Under the pieces are notes generated by a model. That model ran no database searches and was not told the DNA's origin. It worked only from the letters and a program-made list of their open reading frames with translations. Made by a program: the position numbers and the translations under genes. Of a DNA stretch of 64,000 bases, positions 38,406 to 50,760 are shown in pieces. Origin of the DNA: Spirodela intermedia (taxonomy: Eukaryota; Streptophyta; Magnoliopsida; Alismatales; Araceae); NCBI GenBank assembly GCA_902729315.2, contig LR746274.1, positions 3,189,037-3,253,036 of the forward strand. Reading direction: 5' to 3'. Position 1 is the first letter of the stretch. The number at the start of each line of letters is the position of its first letter.

Positions 38406-40293
38406 TGACTTAGTCATTGTATAATAAATCACGTAATTTTTAAATTTATAAAACTAAAAAATACATTTTTTAGATATTTAAAAGTATTTTTGAATAAATA
38501 TATCATTATAATTCAATAAAAGTTTTAAAAATAGTGTAAATTTTTTAAGTTGATCACATGGATGTAATATAATATCAGATAATATTTCAAAAAAAATCAC
38601 AAAGAATATGATTTTTTATAAATTTTAAATTAAGAAATAAAAATAAAATATATTTAAAATTCATAAAAAAGGAAAATAAGGGTGTAGACATCAAGATGTC
38701 ATCAGCACCCGATGAACGTCATTAAAAAAAAAATAGAGTTTCACTCTATAATTCTTACGCCAATGATTATAAATGATTTAATTAGTCAAATTAAGATTAG
38801 TAAAAGTCAGAAGTATTATAATTGAATGACGAATAATTCGAAAACTTGACATCACTCAAATTATCAGTAAATAAAGTGAAAATTAAGTTGAAAGTAGGAA
38901 AGTTAGAGTTCTAGCCTCACAATAGCGATTTACGAAATTTTGTATTTGGAAGGGTTATCAAATGATGTCTATAGCCTCAAAGGCTCTCCTTGAACATGAA
39001 CGACTTGAGCATTTGTTATATCTTTTTTCGAAGTCTAAAAAATAATACTAAAAGTTAAATTAGTTAAAAAATAGTAAAATAAAATTCTAGCATTGTGATA
39101 GTGATGCGTCAATGATACATTAGAATATTGAGTATTAAGAAAGATTATTATGTAGTGTTCACAACCTTAAAGACTCTCTTTGAACAAGAGCAACGTGGGC
39201 AATTTCTAGATCTTCTTGTAAAGTTTTGAGATCAATGAAATAGGTCGTCGAATCATCTTCAATGACTATCACCTTAAAAAATAAAAAGTGATAATTTTAC
39301 GACTTTTTGGTAATTGTTAGGTTACAAAGATGAGTTAGATGGAGGTGAGGTGCCTCTTAGGGAGCCTCATCCTCAAGTTTACACAATAAGAGAAGGCTTT
39401 TCATTACATCTCGTACGCTCTCAAGAGGTAGTGACTCATCTTCTAGAAGATCATTATTTTCTCGATGATTATTTATTCGTCAATTATTTGGAGATGATTT
39501 ACTCAATGAATTTACAATCTTTTTATTTGTGAAACATTCAACAACTTTAGTAACAATACTCTACAAATCACATTGACAAGATTTTTGTTAATGATTGAGT
39601 CATTTTGGTAGCTTAATTCTTCACTGACGATCTGCAAGAAAATTCTGATTTAATTAAATAAAAAATATGAGTTTTGATGCTACTAGAATTCAAACCTACC
39701 TCTTATAATTGCTTGAAATATCTTTATACAAGGAAATAAGTCTATTTATCATTGTTATAAACAAGGGATAGTTTAAGTATTAAAAACATGAAAAACATTC
39801 TGATGAAGGTGTGACTATTGATTTAGTCACATATCAATTATATGTTGAATGTTGAGATGAATGTATAATAATATAAGATTGGAGAATTAATGAGTCTTTT
39901 TCTTGTGTGTGTACAACTAGTCTTTGTCCCAGCCATCATTAACCATCAGTGACATGAAAAGGGAGTGATGCACACATGCCCCCATTGGTTCATAACTACT
40001 CAAGCCCCTACTCACGACTCCACCTTGACTACACTTCTGACCCATTTGCAGGGTCAGTTGCCCCCCCCTTTTTCTATCTTTTAATTTTATTTTTCTTTTC
40101 TTTATTTATCATAAAAATATAATTATAGAAATTATATAAATTTATATAAAATCACATAATTAGCCAAAAAATCACCTAAACCAATTGAAAACTATTTTTC
40201 ATAATTTAACATAACTATAAGTCTATTTATCATGAGTTAAGACTAAAACTATATTATTTATTTATTATTACTCATGATAATAAAAACTTATCA
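38400..40293 (-). repeat. Noncoding repeat family, copy B (inverted)
   Basis: Reverse complement of the copy A landmarks in the expected order: GACTTAGTCATTGTA at about 38407, CATCAAGATGTCATC at about 38690, the GC-rich patch at 39940-40070, and TGATAAGTTTTTATTATCATG ending at about 40292 on the minus strand. It is longer than copies A and C because it contains an internal tandem duplication of about 190 bp (38870-39250). No coding frame is recognised. Confidence 0.75.
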
Positions 40294-43010
40294 GACACCC
40301 ATTATCTAATAATATTTATAGCTAAGACTTAATAAAATATTAATATAGATATAAGTCTCAAGTCGAATACAAATAGATTGATTAATCAGTCATGAAAACT
40401 AATTTAGTTTTTATATAAAGTAATTTTAATATTTTATAATTATTTAACAGAAATAATAAAATACAAGGGTGAGGTGAGAAGAATAAAGGAATGGAAGCAA
40501 AAAAAATGAGAAAAAGAGAGAGACAAAGAGAGAAAATTTACATGAGACAGAGACAGAGAAAAGTTTTACGAAAGAGAGAAAAGAGAAGAAGATCGATGGA
40601 GAGAGAGAAAGAGAAAGAAATTGATCGAGAGAGAGAGAGAGATCTCACGAACAATGGAGAGAGAAGAAGAGGTCTCATAAGAGAAGGAGAGATAGAAATA
40701 ATATGATAATAAACAAAGAGAAAAACATAGTCAACCCATTTTTATAGTGACCATGATTCTTAGATGAATGTGTGATCGAGAATTCACACACATGACATGA
40801 GGTCAACTATAAATATCTCCACCTTATTTTAATAGTTCAACTATCATTAAGTAATCTTTAATCTCATTGATTTTGCATTCTAATTCAACAAAAATAGAAA
40901 AATACTAATTATTCACAGAACGTCGTAACATGAATAAATCAATATTCAACTATGAAAATTAATAAGAAATAAGTTGAACAATCTTAGCTTGATCTCAAAC
41001 GAGTTCTAGAGGATTCAGAAAAAGAACAAAGATCATTTATAAAAATTTGAAATAGTTCAATTCATTTCAATTGAAACATACATGAAATAGAAATAATTTA
41101 TCGTAAAATATAAATAAATATTGAAAGTATGTAAATAAATGACAAAAGTAGGAAATCAATCATTGTCTAAATTTAGTATGCCTCTTGGGTAACTAGGGAC
41201 ACTGGTGTGATAACTTGGTTTTGTCCAAACATATCACATCATGTCGGAAGTCATAGAAGTGTTGTCTAGAAACACTATGCCACTTACTAGAGAGTATCAC
41301 AAAAGAGGGATCAACCACACTGTCACTATCGTCTAGAGGGAGAAGGACAAAGCTGACCACTCGCTAGAGGCATTGAGTGCAATCAAGGGAGGAAGGAATG
41401 AGCTCGCCGATCATTAAAGACATTGATCACATAAAAAGAGGGAAGAATCAATACCGTATTTATCACTATCGTCAAGTTTTTAAAGATAATCAATAATGTC
41501 TATTTTACCTAATAATAATCAATATTGTATTTATATTCCTAATAATGATATATGTGAGAAAAGTTTTGATATTGTGACACTTCATATATTGTTGGATCAG
41601 ATGTGCTTGTTTGCATGGTGCATTGAGTGATGCATGATTAACTTGTCACAAACCACTACCGACTGGGAACTTAAGTCTTTGATACCATGGCACTTTGTTC
41701 GTTGTTAGATCAGTATTTATAGTCATGTGTGTGCCGATAGATTGTTTTTTGCTTCATGTATCATGGTAGTTAATAGTCATGGGATGTCCTTTATCTAATA
41801 ACATGGCCCACTAAGTACCACTAGATCACACCACGCTCCAGATCACTACCTTGAAAACAAACATGAACTTTTCATCACACATCAGAATTATTTCGACGAT
41901 TAAGCTTGAGATATAGCAAAGTTACATTCTCTCAATAGAGATTTCTTCTCCCAAAATAAAATAATGCTTATGACAATCTTAAGAGAAGGTAAAAGGTAGT
42001 CCACCCTCAAATGTACATGTGTGCATGATGCTCCTTGCTCTAAGATCGGTTGGTCATCGAGACATGGCAGGAGAGAGATGCACACGTGTATGAAGCAAGT
42101 CTTTTGCCACTCAAACCCAACTTATGGCTCCCCCAATTTGGGTCTACCCACTTGACTGCAGTACCCCTTCGAATCAATTAACAAGTGCCAACTTACCAGT
42201 GAGCGGCAACAATTCAATATTTTATCATTATACCTTTCTAATAATCAAAAGTTATGCTAACTCTTTTAACTTCATACTTCTTAATTTAATAATATATTAA
42301 TATATTTATTATGTAAGTTAACACACACAAAATAATATAATAAAACTAATTAGAATATAAAATCTAGCTTTAACAAATATCCTAACTTTGAATTTTCTAG
42401 TCCCTAGCAATAAGCAAAAGACTTGCAAAGTTAAACTATTTATTAATTCTTTTACATGAATCATTTAATTTCTTATTTTTTCACTAGAGATGGTCTAATA
42501 AATATTAAGATTCATGTGATTTGAAATAGTTACCTACAATATCAAAAGTAAAAAATAGTTCCATATCCAAATGAACTATTCCAAAATATTCATCTCAACT
42601 TTCATTCTCTTCAATGCAAAGAATTCAACATCTTTCATTTCAGAAATCACTAATTAAATGATCAAAAGTTTACTAAAGTTTTAAAACTATCTTCAGCTTT
42701 ATCTTCTAGATTCGTGCTCTCAAGTAGTTTATTCCATTTGTCTTTTATTATTATTATTATTATAAACAACATAGGGAAGTAACTTTCCCCATATATATTT
42801 TTTTAATATCTAAATCTCACATGTGAAAAGTCTCTACGAGACAAGCAGAAAATCCCCATAAAGTATTTGCACTCACTTTTCTTAATCTTGTCTTAGTCTC
42901 ACATATAGAAAATCTTTATGAATTTAGCTATTATTTAGGCAAAATTAGAGCATAAAGTTTCATGGGTTAACTTCACATCTATACCTATAGATATAAGGTG
43001 CTTACTCAAC
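40293..43010. other. AT-rich DNA between repeat copy B and Gypsy pol
   Basis: No gene recognised. A purine-rich AGAGA/GAAAG stretch lies at 40490-40700. The sequence just left of 43010 is probably the decayed gag/protease side of the Gypsy element, with no alignable motif before about 43020. Confidence 0.5.
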
Positions 43011-46000
43011 TTAAAACTCATGTATTATGATGACCAAGTTTGCTTAGATGTGATGTCCATGAATGTAGGAAGTATTCTCTTAGGAGGGCCTTGGTTATCT
43101 GATAATGACATGACTATTCAAGGTAAGACTGATATCTATTCTTTTATTTTTAAGGGTAAAAAGATTCTCCTCCATCCTTTTATGAAAAAACCAAAGATTA
43201 TCAAGTCCATTATTTATCCTCCTCAAGTGAATCTTGTCTACAAGATTTTTCCCAAAGAGGATATTTTTCAATCCACTCTTCCTCTTTTCACCTTAGTCCC
43301 CATATAAGAAAAATAAATTAGTGAATCCCTTCCTCTAGATCCTTTGGTTTCCAGCCTTATTGAATATTTTAAAGACATTTTTCTTGAGGAATTAGATAAC
43401 TCTTTACCTCCTCTTAGAAAAATCCAACATAATATTGACTTAGTGCTAGGATCATCTCTTCCTAAATTACCTCATTATAGGATGATCCCAACAGAACACC
43501 AAGAGCTTAAAAGACAAGTAATGGACCTCATAGAAAAGGGATTCATTAAAGAAAGCCTAAGTCCTTGTGCAATTCCTACCTTATTAGTACCTAAGAAAGA
43601 TGGTACATGGCATATGTACATATATAGAAGAGCTATTAATAAAATTACTATTAAATATAGATTTCTCATTCCTAGGTTAGATGATCTTAGAGATATGGAT
43701 CTAAGATATTTTCTAAGATAGATCATCTAAGATATTTTATAAGATAGATCTAAGGAGTGGATATCATCAAGATAGAATTAGAGAAGGCAACAAGTAGAAA
43801 ACTACCTTTAAGATATTTTCTAAGATAGTCATGTCATTCAGTTTATATAAACCGTTAGCACCTTCATGAGGTTAATGACATATACCTTAAAAAAAATATA
43901 TGGGAAAATTGATAGCTGTTCATTTTGATGATATTTTAGTATACAGTCAAGATCAAGAAACACACCTTGACCACCTTAGAAAGATTTTCCAAACTCTAAG
44001 GACATACAATTTATATGCCAATGCCAAGAAGTGTACCTTTCTTCACAATCAAGTTACTTTTCTTAGATTTATTGTATCTTCTAATAGAATATCAGCAAAG
44101 CAAAAAAAAGCTAAAGGTATATTAGAGTGGCAAATTCTAACTAATATTTATGAAGTTAGAAGCTTTCATGGTCTAGCTACATTATATAGATGGTTCATAA
44201 GAAACTTTAGTTCAATCATGGGCTTTATTACTAACTATATGAAGAAAGAAGAGTTTATGTGGATTAAAGAAGCCCAAAGATCCATTCAAACCATTAAGGA
44301 GCTAATGATACAAGCCCCTACTCTTAGATTACCTAATTTATGTAAAGTGTTACAAGTGGCTTGTGATGCTTGAGGTATAGAAATAAGAGTGCTAAGTCAA
44401 GAAGACCACCCTATAAGTTTTCATAGTGAAAAGTTTAACTCATCTAAGTTAAATTATTCCACCTATGATAAAGAGTTGTATGCCTTAGTCTAAACTCTTA
44501 AACATTCGAGACACTATCTCCTCTATCAAGAGTTTGTTTTTCTTTCAAACCATGTGGCTATCAAAATTTTAAATTTCTAGAAGAAATTAAATCCTCAACA
44601 TGGAAAATGGTTGGAATATCTTCAGTCTTACAACTTTGCCATTAAACATAAACCAAGTATAGAAAATAAAGTAGCTCATGCCTTTAATAGAAAGGTTTAC
44701 CTCCTATGCCTCTTAAGTAATCAAGTTTTAGGGTTTGAAAAAGTCAAAGAACTTTATGATTAATGTCCTGACTTTGCTCAAATTTATGCAGAAGCACTAT
44801 TTGGTACATCCCCCATTAATAAAAGTATCATCTTGTGGATGGGTACTTATTTAGAGATCAACAACTTTGTATACCAAAAACTTTCGTGAGAGATTTTATT
44901 ATATAGAAAGTACATCAAGGAGGCCTATTCAAACACTTCAGCAGAAACAAGACTATCATTGAGATAGAAGAAAGGTTCTACTAGCCTAGACTTAAGAGAC
45001 AAGTAGCCAAAACCATAGCTCAATATAAGACCTGTGTCACTAGAAAACAAGTCAAGCAAAATATAGGGTTATATATTCCAATTCCTATTCCTCACAAACC
45101 ATAGTATGATATTAGCATGGACTTTGTTCTTGGTCTTCTTAAAACACTTAAAAAATATGATTCCATATTCATTGTGATAGATAGATTCTCAAAGTGGCTC
45201 ATTTCATCACATGTTTCAAAACCCTTGATGTCTCTCATATTGTAAAGTTTTACTTCAATAAAGTAGTAAAATTACATAGCACTCTCAAATCTATAGTACC
45301 TGATAGAGATATAAGATTTATGAGTTATTTTTGGAAAACATTATGGCATCTCATGGCTACCAAGCTAAGGTTCTCTTCAACCTTTCATCCTCAAATAGAT
45401 GGTCAAACCAAAGTTGTCAATAGAAGTTTAGGAAACCTACTTATTTGATTCAAGATCATCATGGTACATGGGATTTACTCCTTAGAATTGAACTTGCTTA
45501 TAACTCTTCTACAAATAGAATCATCGATATAAGTTCTTCTGAGATTGTTAACAGTTTTGATCCAAGAAAGCCAATAGATTTGCATCTTAGTTCTATGAAT
45601 GAAAGAACATCATTTTAAGCTGAGAATTTTACAAAACATGTTAGTTCATTGTATCAAAAAATAAAAAAATAAATTTTCATATCCAATGATGTATACAAGA
45701 AATTAACAGATTCTTATAGATAACATAAGGAATTCAAAGTGGGGGATCGTATTATGATAAGGCTTAATCCCTCCCATTTGTTCAAAATGTATTCTAAACT
45801 CCAGCCAAAAAGTTTTGGACCTTTCAAAGTTATTAAAAGATTGGGATCAAGTGCCTATATTATAGACATTCCACTTATTGGGGTATCTCTTCTACCTTCA
45901 ATGTCTCAAATTTAAATGATTACTAGAGATCACTGAACATTCTCAATGATATGCTTGAGCCCCAAACTTGTGAGAGATACCACACCATGAATATTGAATT

Positions 46001-46234
46001 ATAGCCAAATGTAGAAGAAAATCAAGTTAAATATATCTTAAATGATCAAATCATTTCTAATCATCAAGGAAGTCAAAGGAAATTCCTTGTAAAATGGAAA
46101 ATCTATCATGTCTCTAATTCTTGTTGGATATCATCTTTTGACCTCCATAATTTAGCGCCCAAGCTTTGGAAAGATTTTTGTGCAATTACCATGTACCATT
46201 TAGCAAAGCTAAATTCTTCCCACATGGGGAGAAT
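43010..46234 (+). mobile_element. Decayed Ty3/Gypsy chromovirus pol (protease to chromodomain)
   Basis: Family order is preserved on the plus strand although frames are broken. An end-of-protease block SILLGGPWL lies at 43070. Reverse transcriptase has [18 protein letters not shown] and LVPKKDGTW, then VHFDDILVYSQD, which carries the FDDI catalytic pair. RNase H resembles LNYSTYDKELYALV. Integrase has FSSTFHPQIDGQTKVVNRSLG at 45370-45430 with several stops. A C-terminal chromodomain-like FLVKWKIYHVSNSCW lies at about 46080. The RT core between 43700 and 43880 is deleted or scrambled. A purine-rich tract near 46225 precedes the presumed 3' LTR. This is a non-functional fossil; the exact chromovirus clade is unsure. 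Confidence 0.88.
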
Positions 46235-47162
46235 TGATGGGGTGGTTGAATCGAATCATGCCACTCCTCAAGATGATGTAATGAAGTCCATTCAAGATTA
46301 AGGTCAACTTCAAGTGGGGCCTCCACCAGCAACAAGAAGTCAACCCCCAGAAGGCTAGTTACGATTAGGGTCAACCCTAACCTTCAACTTTGTATAGGGC
46401 AAGTCAACTGGAGGCTACCTCCATTGTTAAACCTCAAGTGAAACCTTAGATTGACATCTCATGGATTCATAGGGATCAACATTAGAGTCCATCCTATATT
46501 ATGGGCCCAAGAAGAAGAAGAGGAAGAGAAGCCAATGGAAGAGGGCCCATCTTCCTATGGGCTTGTAAGAGACGGTCAAGGCATATCCTCTCCAAGAGAT
46601 GCCTCTAACCACCTCAAATGTTTCTCCACCTTCTCCTCTTGTCCCTATTCCATGGCTTTGCTTCCCTCCTCTATAAATATAAGATGGAATCTCATATAAA
46701 CATAATGTTTGAAATAATTTGAAACTTACCTTTCATCTATTCTCACCTTTCTTATGTCTTCTTCCCCCTTCTTCCCCTTCTTCTCCTCAGCTGGAATCCC
46801 CTTCCCCTTTGTTCCCTCTATCTCTTCCCTTATTTCCTTTTTTGTCTCTTTCTCTTCCTCATCATCAATCACCTCGCTGCCACCATTCTCCCTCCTCTTT
46901 GTCTCCCCCATCATCACTATTTCCAGCCCCTTTTGGCATTCACTTCGCCACCACTATTCTGCCTCATCACCATTCACCTGATCACGGTCTTCTATTTCCT
47001 CATCAACCACCAATCGCCCTCTTTTCTCTCTTACCCACTATTAGCACAAGAACCATCTTTTTCTTTCTCTCGTTGATGCCATTAATTTTACCTTCCTTTT
47101 TTCTCTCTCCCCCACTATTGACACGATAACCACCTTTTTATCTCTCCTCTATTGATAGTATT
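46235..47162 (+). mobile_element. Presumed 3' LTR of the Gypsy element
   Basis: Begins with TGATGG directly after the purine tract that follows the chromodomain. It contains a TATA-like TATAAATATAAG at about 46673 and a CT-rich downstream part (46740-47130). A matching 5' LTR is not seen, so the call rests on position. The right end is placed where repeat copy C starts. Confidence 0.5.
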
Positions 47163-48900
47163 TGATAAGTTTTCATTATCATGAGTTAGTAATTAATTAA
47201 TAATATAACTTAGTCTTAACTCATAATAAATAGACTTATATTAATATTAAATTATGAATAATTAATTTTTAGTTAATTAATTTATATATTTAGCTAATTA
47301 TATAATTTTATGTGAAATTATATAATTTTTATAATCTTATTTTTAAGATAAATAGAAAAAAAGATAAAAAATATATGAACATACTAACTAGTTTGGCCCA
47401 CAAACATATTGGAAGCATAATCAGGTGGAATCACAAAGGGCTTAAGTGATTAAGGATGGACTAATTAGTAGGAGACACGTGTGCATCATGCCCCTTCCAC
47501 ATCACTAGTGGATAATTAGATGTAGGGCAAAGAGTGGTCGTACACACAAGAGAAAAGAACTTATTTATTATCAAGCTCGTATTACTATGTATTTGTCTCA
47601 AAATTCTACATATAACTAATGTGGGACTAAATCAGCAATCACAACCTTCTCATAAGATTTTTATAATTTTAATAACTAAAATACCCCTTACTTATAGAAA
47701 AAAATATCCTTATGACATCATTTTATAAGGGTATTCATGTACTTATTTCACTCTCTCTCATATAGTTGGGTGATTGACGAGGGTTTAAATCTTACTAGAG
47801 TCAAAAGCTCATATTTTATTTGATTAAATCATAATTTTTCTACAAATTTTTGGTGAATGATTAAACTCCTAAAATTACTAAATCATCAGTGAAAATCTCG
47901 TCAATGTGATTTATAAAATATCGTTACTAAAATTATTGAATTATTCTAGATAAAAATATTACAAATCTATTGAGTAAATCATCTCTGATTGATCGATAAA
48001 TAAATTGGCATCAAGAAGAAGACAATCCACTAAGAGATAAGTCGTCACCTCTTGAGAGCACACCAAATGTAATGATAAGCCTTCTCTTATTGTGTGGACT
48101 TGAAGATAAAGTTTCCTGAGACATGCCCCCACCTCCATTCAACTCATATGTCGAAGAACTGCAAAATCTTTATTTTTCTGCTCTACTAGGTGATAGCGAC
48201 TAGAGACAAGTTAACCACTCACTTCATTGATTTTTAGACTTTACAAAAAGATCTAAAGATTACTCATGTCATATGTGTATAAGAAAAACTTTCGAGGTTA
48301 TGAATATTACACAATAATCCTATTACACACATAGAATTTCAATAATTATTATCGCAAAGTTGAAACTTTATCTTTCCTACTTTAAACTTAATTTTCACTT
48401 AATTTTATGATTCTTTTACAATAATCTTTTTACAACCAGTATCATGATTTTAAATTTTGAAACTCTTCTTCATTAAATTACAATTCGTCTTATTTTTATA
48501 AAATTTAATTTGACTCATTAAATTATATGTAATCACTTACATAAGAATCATCATGTAGAACTTTATTTTCACTTGATTCGTATTCATCAAGCACTGACAT
48601 CATCATAATGTCTACACCTTTATTTCTCTTTTTTTGAAAATTTTTAAATATATTTTATATTCATCATTTAGTCTAAAAATTATAAAAAATCATACTTTTA
48701 ATATAATTCTAAAATATTACCCAATATTATCTTACATCTGTGTGATGGACTTGAAAATTTTCCATTATTTTTGGAACCATTTATTGAATTATAATTAATG
48801 TATATGTTATGAAATATTTCTAAACATCTTAAAAATTAGTATTATCTGGTTTTATAAATTTTAAAGTTTAAGACATGGTAAATTTTGGTGCTATTGTTGA
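47163..48900 (+). repeat. Noncoding repeat family, copy C
   Basis: Same orientation as copy A. It starts TTGATAAGTTTTCATTATC, has TAAATAGACTTATA near 47230, the GGCAAAGAGTGGTCG block near 47526 and a GACATCATCATAATG block near 48595. It ends near 48900 where similarity to copies A and B fades. Its position next to the Gypsy LTR suggests nested or adjacent insertion. Confidence 0.75.
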
Positions 48901-49079
48901 GGATGCATTACATAATATTCGGTATTTTTTTATTTTTCTCTTATAGTATATAAAAAAATCTTATTTTAATTTTCTTCATGTAGATAAAAAATAAATAAAA
49001 TGTGGAGCAACAGGGCAAGAAATAGAGCAAATTGAAGGAGGGTAATAGTTATTAAACTTTTTCCTATAATTTATTAATT

Positions 49080-50760
49080 TTTATGCATGGTAGAAGATCT
49101 TTACATCTAGGACTAGAAAATCTTTACATCATATTTTTTAACTTTATTTCCTATTCTCATCTCACCTCATCATATTATGTCTTTCTTTTTAGCACATTCT
49201 CTATTTTAGTTGCCAAATCTATTTCTCAAGCACTAAATCACCCTAATTGGTGTGCTCTGATGGTGGAGGAGATCGAGGCCTTTCGTCATACCTCGACTTA
49301 GCATTTGCTTCCTTGCCCCTTGTCCACTCTTTTAGGGAGTTGTCACTAAGTATTCATAGTCAAGATGGTTGCAGATGGTCATGTTGAGTGCATCAATACT
49401 CAGTTGGTGGCCCATAGATCTTCTCAAACATATGTAAATGAATATATTAAGACCTTCTCTCTAGTGGCGAAGCTTACTTCAATTCATATCTTGCTAGTAC
49501 TTGTGGTCTATTTCTCATGACCTTTTCACCAATTAGATATGAAGAATATTTTTATTCATGGCGATCTTGAGGAAGAGTATATATAGAACAAGTTTTTAGT
49601 TTTGTTTCGGCTAACTCAACAAATTATGTGTGCTATCTATAGGTTGGAGTAGTCTCCTTGGATTTGGTTTAGTTATTTTTGTAAACCGGTTCAAGATTTT
49701 GGTCTTCATTAGAGTACCTCTGATCCTACCATATTTAATTGTCACACTATTGTGGATTATGTTATTATACTTGTCTACGTTTATGACATTATTCAAACAT
49801 GTCACAGTAAACAAGGTATCTCTAATTTCAAGGCCTTTCTTCATAACAAAGTGGCAATCAAGGATCTGAGTCCACTTCGGTATTTTTTGAGTATTGAAGT
49901 TATATGCTCTTCTAAGGGTCTAGTTATCAACCAACATAAGTATGTGCTTGATTTATTGTAGAATGTAGGGATGTTGAGTGTCAAACTTGCTCTTACACTG
50001 ATTGATCCAAAGGTCAAGTTACTTTCAAATTTAGGTGATGTTCTTGAGGATCTAGGATAATTCTATTACTTGATAGAACAATTGAATTACTTGACTTTGA
50101 CTCATTCTAACATTCTTTCGTTGAGTGTGATTAGCCAATTTATGACTAATCCACACACTACTTATTAGAGTGCAATCATGAGGATCCTTCAATAATTGAA
50201 GGGACATCCTAATCAAAGACTTTTGTACAAACCTTCTTCTTCTCTTGATGTTCATAGTTATTTTGATGCAGACTTAGTAGGCTCTCCGATCGATCGCCAC
50301 TCCATCACTAGTTGTTGTATATTTCTAAAAAATAATCTTATCTCCTAAAAGAGCAAGAGGCAACATGTGATTATATTATCCAATGTTGAATCAAAATATC
50401 AAGTTATGTGAAGTGTTGCACATAAACTTATTTGGGTACATCAATTTCTACGGAGCTCGGCCTCTTTCATCATCAACCTATGCTTCTCTTATCCAACAAT
50501 CAGTTTACACTCTATATTAATTTCACTCCTGCTTTTTATGAATAGATGAAATATATTGAGGTTAATTGTCACTTTATTCGAGATAAGCTTCAATCTTGGT
50601 TGATTCTCTTGACTAAAGTGTCTTTAGAAGCACAGCTTGCAAGCATACTTACAAAGACTCTCCATGGTCCTTGGTTAGATTCTTCATGCTCCAAGTTTGG
50701 AGTTTTCAATCTCTATGCTTTAGCTTAAGGGAGGTTGTAGATAAATAAATATATATATAT
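49080..50760 (+). mobile_element. Decayed Ty1/Copia retrotransposon (reverse transcriptase to RNase H)
   Basis: Plus-strand reading gives the Copia RT start NHPNWCALMVEEIEAFRHT at about 49237, HQLDMKNIFIHGDLEEEYI near 49520, and a YVYDII box at about 49770 where the family has YVDDI, so one catalytic Asp is lost. These are followed by LSPLRYFLSIEV and GLVINQHKYVLDLL at 49870-49960. RNase H resembles DADLVGSPIDRHS at 50265, and the end resembles ILTKTL near 50650. It finishes with GGGAGGTTGTAG at about 50730, a polypurine tract and LTR start. Multiple stops make it inactive. Wording is closer to Ale/Retrofit-type elements than to the 8-kb Copia remnant. Confidence 0.85.

Noticed and set aside
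40491-40706. Basic R/E/K-rich frame of 71 codons
   Set aside because: Translation of a GAGA-rich purine stretch in transposon debris.
46719-47129. Proline/serine-rich frame of 136 codons resembling a cell-wall protein
   Set aside because: Lies in the presumed Gypsy LTR and reflects CT-rich composition; no signal peptide or regular repeat unit.
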